The notes under the pieces were generated by a model that was given only the letters and a program-made list of their open reading frames with translations, searched no databases and was not told where the DNA came from. A stretch of DNA of 64,000 bases from Blastomussa wellsi (Eukaryota; Cnidaria; Anthozoa; Scleractinia; Plerogyridae), in assembly GCA_947652115.1 (NCBI GenBank), contig OX393572.1, forward strand, positions 8,862,966 through 8,926,965, in the 5' to 3' direction. This document shows, piece after piece, positions 9,440 through 20,650 of this stretch. The translations under genes were made by a program, and so were the position numbers. Position 1 is the stretch's first letter. The number at the start of each line of letters is the position of its first letter.

Positions 9440-12189
9440 CGGTTGGTTCAGTGTGTATCCCGCCGGGCAGCACCCACCGTCGAAATACCTGTCGAGGAAG
9501 TCGTAGTAGAATTTCAGCATCCGCAGCTTGGCCAGCTGATAGACAGCGATTCCTACCTTAAACGGCCGCCTGATTGTGATCCTTGGCTTGCGGCTTTCCA
9601 GCTCATACGCCAGCCCGATCTCATCAAGGTCGGAGAAATACGCGCTTCGCAGGGCTCTGTCGACCACCTTCTCATCTTTGGTGTACATTTCGTTTGTCTT
9701 CCGCTCCAAGGCTTCGATGAGCTTTCCGTACCCGCTGTTCCCTAGCAGCTTGAACACCTCCGCCAGCATCGCCTTGCTTATTTCCTTTTTCCTTTTCCTT
9801 TTTCTTTGTAGAAGGCCCGCATTTTTTGAAAAGCCTCGCCGCCAGGTGCCACGTCGAGATTGTTGTAGTAGCGCAGCCAGTCCGCGAAGGTGCACATGCC
9901 CTTTTCTTTGACCAGGCGCTTGCACTTCTCCCATTCGTCTCTCGAGAGCACATGCTCGCCCTTCAGACGTGAGTACCACGTTGAGTAGTCTGGGAGCCCT
10001 GGATAGTCGAGCTTTTGGGTCGAGTCGAACCACTCGTACGGAAACCACGATTTCTGCATTGTGCATCCGTAGGCTCGGACCCACTTTTCGTAGCTGGGCC
10101 CCGGGCCAAGGTAGTTTATTAAGCCCCAGGTCAACAAGAACATTATCTTTTTTCCTTTTTTGGCCACTCTGACTTTGTTGGTTGTGTCAGCAAGGCAGTC
10201 AGCGAAGTGGTTTTTGATCAGGTTTAGATCGTAGCTGCCCGAGTTGAACCCGACGACTGGCACCTGGTTGCACCATTCATCAAGTTTTAGCCACTGCGCT
10301 TTCGAGTTTCGACAGCAGGCTCACGTCTTCTGGCACAAACTCCGCCCGGACTTGGGCCCGGATGTTTTTTCCGCGCCTCTTCAGCTCTTCCATAAACTTG
10401 CGTACCAGGTCAGCGGGGTCTCTTTCGCAGATGTGGGTGGGCTCTCTCTCGAGTGTGTCGCCGATGCTTACCGAGATTGGCACGTGCGCGTTCTCGATCG
10501 TTAGCATGGACGTTGGCTCCTTCCGCTGGTTGTTGTCGCCGTACGCCTCCAAATCCTACTGGATCGCGTGCGGGTAGCTTTTTGTTTCGGCCTGCGGGGG
10601 TTCGGCGTCGATTTCCCCAACTTCACACGCCCAAACCTCGATTACGCGGTAGCCGGCCTCCCGGAGCGTTCTTGTGCGCCTCTGCGTGGCCTTCCACCTG
10701 TCTTCGAGCGTTTGACCGAAATGGGTTATGATTTTGTCGCGATCGTGCGGGTAACATTTTCGGCACCCGTGCCAGTAGCAGCCGTGGTATTGAAATACGG
10801 TCTTTGTTTCATGGTTGTAACCGTCGACTGGTGCCCGCTCAACCAACCTCTCACCTACGTGTCTACACATACATACGTGGTGGATGTGAATTCTCCGCCG
10901 CTTGGCTTCTTGGTCTAGCCACCGTAGCGATTCTGGGGAAGCTCTATGTTTTTGATAGAAAGCCTTCTCGAATGCTGTCTGCGGGGCTTCGACTTTTTCG
11001 CCCGGGCAATCGATTTTCGTTTTCCCATGCGCACACCTTTGGGCATGCCGTTGAAGATGGCAAGATTGTGTGAATCTCCCGCGGCAATCCACAAATGCAT
11101 ATGTTTTCGCAAGTTTTGCTATGTCTTTTATCAAAAAGGCATGCCCCTCGTAAATGCCGATTGTCAGAATGTTTGTCAGTTTGGCCGGGGAGTTTCGTCT
11201 AAGATGCCAAACAACTTCGTCGTCTTCTCCCAGCTCAGGCTGATAAACCTTGATGCCGAGCCAATCTGAAAAATCGATTCCTTTGTTGAGATGTTTTTCA
11301 ACCTTATCTAATTCATCAAGAGATGTTTCTGGAGAGTCGATTGGAGCAGTTTTGAGTTTGAAGAAACTCTTGACAAGCTCACGAGCTGCGATCATGCCGG
11401 GCTCCTCGGTGCACAGCAATGCAGCGCAAGAGACACAAATTATCATGGTAGGTGTCCAGCGCCACCATTGAACTGCCAAGTGCAAGTTTGCGCAGCCAGT
11501 CTGGCAATGAGCCTGCGCCCAACAAAGGCTGGCGGTCAAGCACAACCTTCACATTGACATCAGAATAGCCCTTGAACACCCACTTTGTGTCCGGTCTTTC
11601 GATGTCATCAACTTCCAGACGCTTCTCCTCCTTTTCATTCAACCATTCAACCCGCTTCAGACAGTTCGCTTATCCAAGGCGACCCCCTGGAGTTTTTATA
11701 AAACAATATCATAGTTCCATCCTCGACGTTTTCCAACCAATAAGAATGGTCGTGCCTCAGATACATGGATGTGTTGACTCTCTCTCGAATCTTTTCCATG
11801 AAAAACTCTGTGAGAGTTTTTTCCTCTCCTTGGACCGACCATCTTATAAATCGTCGCCCTGCTACCGTTCTTCCCTCAGCCTCTGGTTCGTTAAAGAACC
11901 ATTCAAGAGATTGTTGGTAGTTCTCCTTCGATTTGATTTTCTGGGCAGGGATTGGATCAAACGTTTTTAAGATGCTTTTTCTTGCCCCTCTTTTTTGCCT
12001 TGGGGGCGCTCTTGGCCGGTATGGTTTTGGAAGTAGAGGTTTGGGCAGACGCTCTTGGGCTTCCGGGGGTATGCGCTCAACAAACACATTCCGAATTTCT
12101 GATTTTATTTGTTCTAACAGTTTTTCAAAATCAATTTCCGCTAGTGCTTGTTCTAAATCCTGCCACGTTGCTTGCGCAGCCATCGACAA
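9440..12189 (-). pseudogene. Protein-primed family B DNA polymerase, rearranged (M1)
   Basis: In Mavericks this enzyme replicates the element genome. In order from the N-terminus: an uncharacterised basic region (start 12189), a nuclease-like segment with FQYHGCYWHGC near 10.77 kb, exonuclease motif I in YDFEAYGD near 10.55 kb, motif II in FNSGSYDLNLIK near 10.2 kb, a motif III-like region near 9.86 kb, and the polymerase motif KLLGNSGYGKL near 9.74 kb. The palm catalytic motif A (Dx2SLYP) and motif C (DTDS) are absent: sequence between about 9.78 and 9.82 kb looks deleted and the C-terminus is truncated near 9.48 kb. Frameshifts lie near 11.645 and 11.38 kb. It converges tail to tail with the integrase. 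Confidence 0.75.
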
Positions 12190-12224
12190 CTTTGTATAAT
12201 GTGCGAGAAAATAATTTGCTTTTT

Positions 12225-12400
12225 ATGCAAATCTCTAACTGTTGACTTTCTAACAAGTATGCAAATCTCTAACTGGTTGACTTTCTTTTATAACAAGTAT
12301 GCAAAATCTCTAACTGCTTGCTCTTTTGTCATGCAAAGCTCTAACTGGTTTACATCAGCTCCAGCAAAACACCCCCAAGATTTACTTTACTGGTTGACAT
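12225..12400. repeat. Direct repeats upstream of the Maverick polymerase
   Basis: Four degenerate copies of ATGCAAATCTCTAACTGGTT lie upstream of the polymerase start. Related copies occur at 61398-61450, at the equivalent place in M2, so the array belongs to the element, perhaps to a terminal or promoter region. Confidence 0.55.
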
Positions 12401-12610
12401 CAGCTCATGCAAAACACGTTCAAAATTTTTCTTAGCCTTTTCTTGTTTGCGAAGAAGCCGCCCTTTAAGGTTGTTCCCGCCGCAAGCAAAACATAAACGG
12501 TAATCGCTCAAAACTCCAACGCCGCAGCTGCGGCATGGTGCCGGCTTTTGCATTCCCTTTTTTATTTGGAAGTTATGCTGCGAGCAATATTCTCCGACAC
12601 ACCGTTTGCC
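12350..12610 (-). CDS. Small Cys-rich zinc-ribbon-like protein beside the Maverick polymerase (M1)
   Basis: The open frame carries two CxxC knuckles in CRSCGVGVLSDYRLCFAC and a further Cys/His-rich stretch (CGKRCVGEYCSQH) upstream of the Met at 12553. A Lys/Arg-rich helical tail follows. No ATG precedes the upstream Cys-rich part before an in-frame stop near 12613, so an upstream exon or decay is possible. A 49-residue protein with similar spacing sits at the same place in M2 (61498-61647). A DNA- or RNA-binding role is only inference. Confidence 0.5.
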   Translation of the reverse strand, partial: GKRCVGEYCSQHNFQIKKGMQKPAPCRSCGVGVLSDYRLCFACGGNNLKGRLLRKQEKAKKNFERVLHELMSTSKVNLGGVLLELM

Positions 12611-12681
12611 GCAGTTCTCTTTCCTATTTCACACCAACCACACGCAGTTGTTTGCTCCGCGTACCATTGTATAACAGGGCG

Positions 12682-12745
12682 CCGCCGCTTCTGTCTAACT
12701 TTGCGAACTGCCGCTTCTGTCTAATTGTGCGAACCGCCGCTGCCA
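12682..12745. repeat. Short tandem repeat, GCCGCTTCTGTCTAA unit
   Basis: Two adjacent copies of GCCGCTTCTGTCTAA followed by T/C-rich TGCGAAC. Nothing is encoded. Confidence 0.5.
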
Positions 12746-12780
12746 GTTGCGGCACAGCTGCGCCGGCTTGTCCTTCCTCG

Positions 12781-13071
12781 CAAGTAGTATAGCTGGGATT
12801 AAAATCATACAACCGCAATACCCACCGTAGATATGCCAATTTCGGAAGCCCCCAACAGCGCAGTTTTGTTTGCATCTTTGTTTGTTAAAACTAGATTTCT
12901 TCCCCCCTTGGTGGGCAAGCGGAGCTGGGTCCTCATACGTTTCGAAATCTCGTCTTCACCGCTAGGAAGAGATGTACAAACTGGCAGTTTTCCGCTGTTG
13001 GGGGCTTCTGAAATTGGCATATCTACGGTGAGTATCAGGTGGTATGATTTTAATCCCAGCTATACTACTTG
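12781..13071. mobile_element. Foldback MITE (291 bp)
   Basis: Terminal inverted repeats of about 75-80 bp (12781-12856 and 12990-13071) begin CAAGTAGTATAGCTGGGATT and end with the reverse complement. The short middle holds no gene. No target duplication was recognised. It sits between the zinc-ribbon gene and the tyrosine recombinase fragment. Confidence 0.75.
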
Positions 13072-13245
13072 TGTTGTATTTTGGCGGGTGTATATATATT
13101 AGGCGTGAAAGAGTGGGTCTTTCATCTCGGTCTCGCTTTCCTGCGTTCGTGTTTTGTTTTTATGTATTGTTTTATGTTATCATTTTTCTGTTTGGCGTGT
13201 GTGTCTCTTTGTTTTCTTCTTTTTGTAGATGTTTTCAAGTCCACC

Positions 13246-13920
13246 ATGTGGTCAAACCTTCAGGCCGCGGTTCCTCCGGACGACCATCATTTAAGAGCTT
13301 TAGCTGACTCCCTTCCTGATGTGTCTTTGGCGGGAAGAGCCTCCAGTACTTCAACCAAGTACTCCGCGACCTACGCCAGATGGAAACGTTGGGCGCGTGA
13401 TCATGACCTGCCAGCTTTCCCCATGTCTCCTTTAATATCACTTCGCTCTCTATTTGCGTCATTTGATGGCGGACGCTAAGACCGCTTCCCCCATAGCTCC
13501 GCCGTTCATGGCATTGCTTGGGTTCACCGTTTGGTTGGGGAGCGATTTACTTCAGGGCACCCGTTGGTGAAGGATGTCCTTGCTGGTGCACAGCGCCTTT
13601 TGATCCACCGTACTTCCGTTGCTCAGTTGGAACAATAAGTTAACTCTAAAGCCTTGTCTATGGCTTCTCTATATGACATTCGTTCTGTTTTAATTTTCCT
13701 GCTGGCCTTCACAGCTTTTCTTAGATTTGATGAGCTTGCGAAACTAGTTTGCTCAGATGTCGAGCTTGATAGTGAGAAGTTGCAGTTGTTCATTAAATCT
13801 AGTAAAACAGATAAATTCAGGGACGGTGCATGGGTTGTTGTAGCTGTTTCAGGGAAAGTTACCTGTCCTGTTAACATGATGAATCGGTGGGTGTCTCGAA
13901 AACTCAGACCTCGAAAGCTC
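13246..13920 (+). pseudogene. Tyrosine recombinase fragment (DIRS/Ngaro- or Crypton-type)
   Basis: The first part (13246-13476) resembles the SAM-like core-binding domain of tyrosine recombinases, with the string STKYSATYARWKRWA. After two in-frame stops (13477-13479 and 13636-13638) and apparent frameshifts, the catalytic domain begins with [16 protein letters not shown], which holds the first catalytic Arg. The frame degenerates into a repeat near 13900, so the His-x-x-Arg box and the Tyr nucleophile are missing. A consensus splice acceptor (TTTTTGTAG) precedes the start. Without other genes the parent element type cannot be settled. Confidence 0.65.
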
Positions 13921-13975
13921 AGACCTCAGACCCCTCGAAAACTCAGACCTGGAAAACTCAGACCCCTCAAAAAAG
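13895..13975. repeat. Tandem CTCGAAAACTCAGACC repeat
   Basis: Five degenerate copies of a 10-16 bp unit built on AAAACTCAGACC truncate the recombinase reading frame. Confidence 0.6.
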
Positions 13976-14640
13976 TCACCCACACGCGCGAGAAATTGTT
14001 GTGTCACGCAATCGTCACACGAGAAATATATCCAAAATGAATAAATTTATCTTAAAATCTGGCAATAACAACAGCAAAGAGCTCTAATTTTGCAGAATTC
14101 GCTTAATATTCGTACGATCCTGTCTATTTACGGGCTATTTTCTGTGGTGTAGACGATGCCAAAAGCACCTTGCCCGAGCGCTCTTTGCCCGCTGGCAGTA
14201 CGTTACAATCGAACGATTTTATGTCAGCGACACTTTCCGAAACAGAGTGTTGCTTTTTCAAGATTTTGGGGAGCTTGATTCGCCGAAAAAGTACCATGCT
14301 GGACTCGGCGATACATGGCGAGCGATCTTCACGATATCAAAACAAATTTTATTCCTGATCAAGTTTAAAAATTTTTGGATAGCAAAGGCTTTTGCAAAAA
14401 TTTTGTGAGACTTTAACTTCAATTTCAAGCCTTCTGTGTTTTTCAAGGAAATAAAATTGAATGATTTTCAGAAAATTAACTCCATGCAAAGCCGAGTCAG
14501 CCAGACAAAAGTAGCCGTAGTGTTGGTTTTATTCCGATGGTTTCGCAAAGCAAAGCCCTTTTTGACAACTTATAAACTGCATAAGGGTTCCAGTTATAAT
14601 ACGTTTCTTTCTCGCGTGTTCACGCTTAGATGCAACTGAC
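13976..14640. other. No recognisable gene
   Basis: AT-rich sequence with short open frames only; I recognise no domain or repeat family. Confidence 0.4.
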
Positions 14641-14913
14641 GGGATAAGTTTTTCACCGTTCCCTTTACAGCACACCGTTTCCCGCACAGTAAGTTTAAAA
14701 TCGACACGAAATGAAAATCGACAAAATTTCCTAGTCTAATAACGAATCGTTTAGTCAGTCTTTGTACTTATCACTACAATGTATTATTTTTCAGTCAAAT
14801 TGCTATGGCGTGACGTCCGGATACGGATGTTTACCGAAGATTGTTTACGAAGATGACAGCCGAAGATGACCTCCGGTAGGTCGATGTTATAATTTGCTGC
14901 CGTGGATCGGAGT

Positions 14914-15085
14914 ATGGATGATCTGAACCGTGTGGGTGCTATTAAGCTCGAGGAATTTTTCACAGATTTTTTGAAAACAAATCAATTGTGCATATTTACC
15001 AGCGAACTCACACAACATTGGAGAAGTCGAAAGGAATGGTCCAAAGACGGAAAACCCAATTTGGACTTCCTGTCAAACGAATTTG
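14914..15085 (+). CDS. JMJD4: JMJD4-like 2-oxoglutarate/Fe(II) hydroxylase, exon 1
   Basis: JMJD4 is a JmjC-domain oxygenase reported to hydroxylate a lysine of translation release factor eRF1. Exon 1 encodes the N-terminus, with the family-like string CIFTSELTQHWRSRKEW and GKPNLDFL. The ATG at 14914 is chosen; a GTG at 14902 is in frame upstream. The exon ends in phase 1 at a GGTAAT donor (15086). Its phase matches exon 2 at 28509, giving an uninterrupted frame. The catalytic JmjC core lies in later exons not found in this window. The 38 bp just upstream (14861-14898) recur in reverse complement near 948-1012. Confidence 0.75.
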
Positions 15086-15279
15086 GTAATCATAAGCTTA
15101 GTGCTTTTATCTGTTACTGCTTTAGACATATGATTGTTATTATGCACCTATCAATGTTAAGCCGGTGGTGGGGAGGCCGGTCACAGGCGGGGGATTTGAC
15201 GTGAGCTGAGATTTTCTGTTAAAATGTGTGGATTGTCAAAATAGTAACTACTGGAAAGTCAATAAAATGTTGCTATAAA

Positions 15280-16305
15280 GGGGCGTTAACAAAAGCTGGA
15301 TTGGATCGGACCAGATCGGATCGGACAGGCCTGGATCGGATCGGATCGGATCGGATCGGACTGACAAAACCCAGATCGGATCCCAGAAATGCGGGTCCCG
15401 ATAAATTCCCATCAAAATAGTCGGTGTACATTCGAACTATAAGAATATCTCGTCTGATAAATTGTTTTTCAAATGTAAATTTCAGATTGAAATTTTTTTG
15501 TCCGAAATATTCATTCTCAACTACTGTGAATCCCACAAGGCTAAGCGTCCCTACCTTCAACATGGGGAGAAAAACAAGCGCCATATTTACATTCCAAAAC
15601 TACAGAGTTCTAGCGATTTCAGGAATTCCTTGATACTGGAAAGCTCTAACAAAATGTTAGTGTTGGAACAATAATAATAATGATAATAATAATGATAATA
15701 ATAATAATAATAATAACAATAATTCAGGTTGTTTTTAATAATAATTCAGGTGTTTTCGGCTTTAAATTGACAGTTATCATCACACTTTGCAATCATACAA
15801 AAGGATCGTGGAAGAATTAATGATAATACCTTTCCCAGGGATTGAATCTTGGAAATTCAAATTTTCCTAGGTTGCTTGAGGTCTTTTCCTTACGTATACA
15901 CTACAGAATGAGCAATGCTTTAAAATATGAACTATCGTTTAATTAATTGAAAGTTGGGTATACAATTATTTTCAAATTCTTATGTTACATACAGTGCGAG
16001 TGAAAATTAAAGGCCGTTAACAAACGTGGATCAGACTGGACCGGATCGGACCAGATGGAATCCGACTGACAAAACCCAGATCGCTATAAATTCCCACCAA
16101 AATAGTCATGTAACACCTTATCCTGTCCTTATTTTGGAAAGGGCTCTCTGAATGTATTAATGTTTATACCTGTAAAATTAACAGGCCGATGCACATTCCA
16201 ACTATAAGAATGTCTCGTGTGATAAATTGTCTCTCAGATGTAAATTTTAGATTGAAGTTTTTTCATCCAAAGTATTCATTTTCAACTACCGTGATAAATC
16301 ATGAA
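15280..16305. repeat. Direct duplication with GATCG satellite in JMJD4 intron 1
   Basis: Sequence at 15280-15540 recurs, diverged, at 16010-16305 in the same orientation. Both start with GTTAACAAA, then a GGATCGGACC-type satellite (five GATCG units in a row at about 15340-15360), then CTGACAAAACCCAGATCG, then a shared AT-rich unit (AACTATAAGAAT, TGATAAATTGT). Between them lies an AAT-type microsatellite (15668-15725). Confidence 0.65.
15668..15725. repeat. AAT microsatellite
   Basis: An imperfect (AATAAT/GATAAT)n run inside JMJD4 intron 1. Confidence 0.8.
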
Positions 16306-17003
16306 GATGCCCAAAAATGTAATGTAATTTTGTGGCGTCTGCTCAAATGCAATCCTCGCCTTTTTATCATAACTTTTGTGAAGTTAGTTACAAATTTAAA
16401 CAACCAAAGAAAATTAACAGCCATATGAATGCTGATTAGCATTAAAAGGTTAAAACCAATGTCTTCTGATTTGTCCAAGCGTGATCTCTCCCTCTGGAAA
16501 CAGAAATTATTTAAATTTCTCCACAAAGCTCAGTCACGTGCAATGGGGAATACTGCAGATGTGTAATCATAGCACAACCTTCTTTCAACGATGTTGAAGT
16601 CGATGGTGCATTTTCGGGTGGTTTCTATGCTCAAACATACAGACACACACACCGTTCGTGGTAGAGCCACTCTAAAAGATGGCATGTGTATGGAGCGTAT
16701 ATTTCAAAACTGGTTGCTCCACAAACTCAAAATAGCAAAAGAATTAAATGATGTAGCAAAGGTCTCACTAGAATCAATGTCATCAATTATTGCAAACCAG
16801 AAATCAAATGAGTTACCAGTGAACAGGAAATGTGGACAGAGTGACAGAAGAACACTTGCTGATAAAGACAAGGTGCCTCTTGGATCAATTAACTGAAGGA
16901 AACGACAACAAAGATGTGATGTTGGACTTTCATCAGAGTTAAGATAAACATAATGGTTATATTTATATGACATATATCGTGATTATAAAGCTTAGGCTAC
17001 ATA

Positions 17004-17464
17004 GATTGCAGAATACCCAGCCACTTAATATGCATCTTCAAATACTAGTCTCCCGATCATCATAATTAACATAAAAACTGAATGGAAAACATCACAAATA
17101 TCTCGTTCTAAAAGCGTGACAACCGATGGCAAACTTCAATGAATGTCTCATTCATACGTGAAGGAAAACTTAAATACCGGTAGATATGTATTTGTCGTTC
17201 TTTAAGCTTGATGCGTGAGGGAAATTTTTAATTACTCTTTGACTTCGGGACAGCGGGAGCAGGAGTTCTACTTGTCTTACTTTAATTATTTTTTGACTTC
17301 TAGGGTGCGGGACTGCCGGAGTATGACTAGCCTTGACATTAATTATTCATGGCTTCGGGAGAGCAGGACTGTGGGAGCAATAGTTCTAATACTCTTTTAT
17401 TATTCATCTTCGGGAGTGCAGGACAGTGGAGCTAAGGGTGTGAGTGGCCGGGTATTCTGCAATT
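17004..17464. mobile_element. 461-bp MITE related to the ISXO2-type element at 50.9-60.7 kb
   Basis: The left end GATTGCAGAATACCCAGCC and the right end GGCCGGGTATTCTGCAAT match the ends of the 9.8-kb element with one or two changes. Inside the right end, repeats of the type TTCGGGA...GCGGGAGC with TTAATTATT spacers parallel the subterminal array at 60.4-60.7 kb. There is no transposase, so it is likely a deletion derivative moved by the same enzyme. Confidence 0.65.
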
Positions 17465-19490
17465 GCTGCAAAGCTTACATTTGTTATGTTTTTCCTCAAA
17501 CAGATTAAATTCTCAGCCATTATTTTTCTATTTGTGCCATAAGTTTTGTCGCTTTTGTGCGTGAGCATGTTGTTGTGCAGGAATGTTTGTTTGGTATCAA
17601 ATGATGCATTGACGGCATTTCTAACATGTTTTTGTCATACCAAAATGTATCATTTCTAAACGTTATTTTAACTAAGAAGAATAATAAGTATAAGCAGTGG
17701 TTTACTAAAATTTATCATGGTTGCTTGTTGAAATAAAAGATGAAAATTTACTTAAACTTGCTTATTTTTAATATCTCATTCTGACCATGCTGTAACAAAT
17801 TATACGCTTTAATAGCAAACACCCTAGCCCTTACAAACTGTCATTCCAATGACTTCACAGACTGTGAACTAATTCATATAACTTCATCAAAGCCTGAATC
17901 AGTCACATTGACCCCAATCTCCCCAAACACATAAATGATGTCTCAAATCAACTTCAATACAATTAAGGTAGTTTTCACTTTCATCTGTTTGTCAGTTCAA
18001 ATAACCAATGTTTTTCCAGTGCATTCATATCAGTATGATTACAGTTTCATAATATTTTGTCACGCAAATCTATTGGCATGTGCATATATCACCCCTTGGA
18101 AGGAGGGACTCCTTAAATAAAAAGGACTGGGGTGCTCGTCCTACCTTTTAGGGGTTAAAAAAGGCGAGTTTGGTACCTCTTGGGCTGTTCAGCGTCAAAA
18201 TATCCATAGCGGCAGCTTCTGTGATACCTTTTAGAGTATTGAGCCAAAAATACGATAGTGTGTTGTTTTAGAATTGGTACCTCCAAGGGGTAAAAACAAT
18301 TTTGAGGCCACGCCCACAAACCAGGACATTGGTATGTCTTAGAATTTCTTTTTAGAACCACTGCGCACCATAAATGGTCAACACTCAGCACGTCTACCTG
18401 TAGCCCGACTTATGACCTTAGATCGTCTTGTTTTATTTAAAAAATATATAGTTACTGTAAAAGGTAAAATTGTGCAATTTTGTTCTAAATTCTAAAATAG
18501 TTATTTATAGTTTGCAATCTTGTTACCAGGGTCTACTTTGAATTTTGTCTATACAGAGCCTACGGGAGGGCGGAAAGTGTTGCCACCAAAAGTTTCACAG
18601 CACGCAAGGAAAAGTATTTTCGTCGACAATCTGTTGCAAACGCCAAAAAAATTCAATACAACGTCAGCAGATATCCATGTTTTTAAGGTCGTGTGTTTTC
18701 TTCATACATTGTAAAAATCTCTTTAGGAAGAAGGAAGGTTTATTAGGAATTGCTCGCTGTGGTAAAGGTTGTGGATATATGGAAGGTCTTGGCCTCACAA
18801 AGGCCACATCTACCAATATCGACCATGTGAAAGATGCTTTAAAATATTTCAAAGCATTCAGGACGATGATTACTGAAGTCAAAGTTGCTTTGAAAGGAGT
18901 GAAAGCTAGGTTGAAAAGATGCATTGATTTCACAGCATCTGCACCTCAGACTAAGAAGAACACAAACAATGACAAAAATAGAATGAGTCTTTGCGGTCTG
19001 GTCCAATCTTCAACAAAAAATGCAGATTAGGAAAGGAAATTTGTCTATATTGCCATGGTATTCGATCTTCTTTGTGTATGGCAGCACTCTGCTTGTTTGT
19101 TTATGTGATATGCTGTTTAATTACAAAATTGTGACATCTCAAATATTTTCTCATACTTTGATTCCCAGATTCCATTCAGTTCACTTATGTCCAGATGTAT
19201 ATTGTTTGGAAAACTGGAAAAACTCTTCCTTGTTTGTAAGAACTATAAATGGTTTTCAGTATGTGTGAAATAACCGGTCATTTCATCAACGTATTATGTT
19301 CATGTATAAGCTGCAGTATATTGCATTGTTATGCCTACCAGATCACATTGACAGTGCAGAAACATGTACTATTTCGTTCTTGAAGTGTGAGCAAAGAGAC
19401 TATGTTAGTGAACCAGCTGTTGGCAAAACAACTTGTGATCCCGTGTTTGAGCAGGCCGTAATCATATTCTCTTTCCCATGTCTTACTGCA
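17465..19490. other. Intronic sequence, no recognisable gene
   Basis: Within JMJD4 intron 1. An open frame at 18545-19030 and shorter ones have no domain I recognise. A smaller frame at 16591-16896 is likewise unidentified. Confidence 0.4.
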
Positions 19491-20650
19491 AGGGGTTCGC
19501 ATATTTGCTGAAATCGAGTTTCAAATCCTTCGAGTTTGCTTGTACCAGTTAACAGACATGAGTTTTGACCTCTGTGATGCCTCTCCAACCTTCGAGTGGC
19601 TGATGGAAAAAGTGTTGTCTGGGCTACCTTGGGAGGTGTGCCTTATCTTAGATGACATCATTGTCCATGCTCGGGAGTTTTGAGTAGGGATTTACAGACT
19701 CTGTGCTGTATTACAGTGGTTCTGTGATGCAAGTCTCAAATTAAGCCTGAAGCGGTGCATTCTCATCCAGCAGTCTGTTCCTTTTCTTGGCCATGTGGTG
19801 AGTGATCAAGGCATGTCTACTGACCCCACGAAGATTGAAGCTGTGAGTCCTTACCCCTTTCCAAGAACAGCGAAGGATGTAAAAAGCTTCCTGGGCCTCT
19901 GCTCTTACTACAGGCACTTTGCCCATGGTTTTGCTGGCATTGCCAGACGTCTTTACTGGCTTCTAAGGGCCAAAGAGAGTGACCAGAGAGTGTGAAGATG
20001 GGTTTTGCCGGCTAAAAACGTTGACAACAGCCTCCATTTTGGCATTCCCCACAGTCAATGGATACTTAGATACTGATGCAAGCAAAACAGGCCTTGGTGC
20101 AGTACTTTCCCAAGGTTTATAAAAGGCATTTTATCCAAGTTTGTGGCAGAGAATCAACAAGACTGGGATTGACATTGCCTATTCTGATGATGGCTTATCG
20201 ATTCGCTGTCCACTGTCCATCTCCTTTAGTCCATGTGAGTTAATATTTGGGTGGCAGATCGAGCCAGAGTATGTCCAGTGTCTGCAAGCCCGATTGGATC
20301 GAATTAATGCATTTGCCCATGGAAATTTAAAGTTAGGGAGCGAAAGGCACAATCGGTACTATGATCACAAGGAGCAGGACCATGGCTTTAAGTGTGGCAT
20401 TGGGACCCTGTTTGGCTACAATTAGCCCTAGGCCCAAAAAAGGCAGGGCTCCAAAGTTACAGATCTAGAGGCACTGGGAGGGGCCGTACCTGGTGACATC
20501 TTGCCTAGATGAATCCAATCAATTTGGTTTTATTTTACATGTGATTGAAGGGACATGTCAGACTCACAAGTTGGATCTTTACAGTTCTGGTATAGATGAT
20601 TCAGTTGCAATAAAATGGTTTCTATGTATACCTTGAATAAAATCACCTGT
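19490..20650 (+). mobile_element. Gypsy LTR retrotransposon remnant (RT, RNase H, integrase tail)
   Basis: Reverse transcriptase is recognisable by CLILDDIIVH (active-site region) and the connection motif FLGHVVSDQG...FLGLCSYYRHF. An RNase H start (YLDTDASKTGLGAVLSQ) follows near 20070. The sequence then jumps to an integrase C-terminal region (SFSPCELIFGWQ, near 20220) and a basic tail. Several stops and frame changes interrupt it, and the section between RNase H and the integrase tail is deleted. No LTRs were recognised. It lies in sense orientation in JMJD4 intron 1. Confidence 0.8.

Noticed and set aside
15300..15365. CRISPR-like array
   Set aside because: The GATCG run is a simple satellite with no spacers, in an intron of a eukaryotic gene.
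18545..19030. 161-aa plus-strand frame in intron 1 as a JMJD4 exon
   Set aside because: Its sequence does not resemble JMJD4; exon 2 at 28509 joins exon 1 in phase without it.
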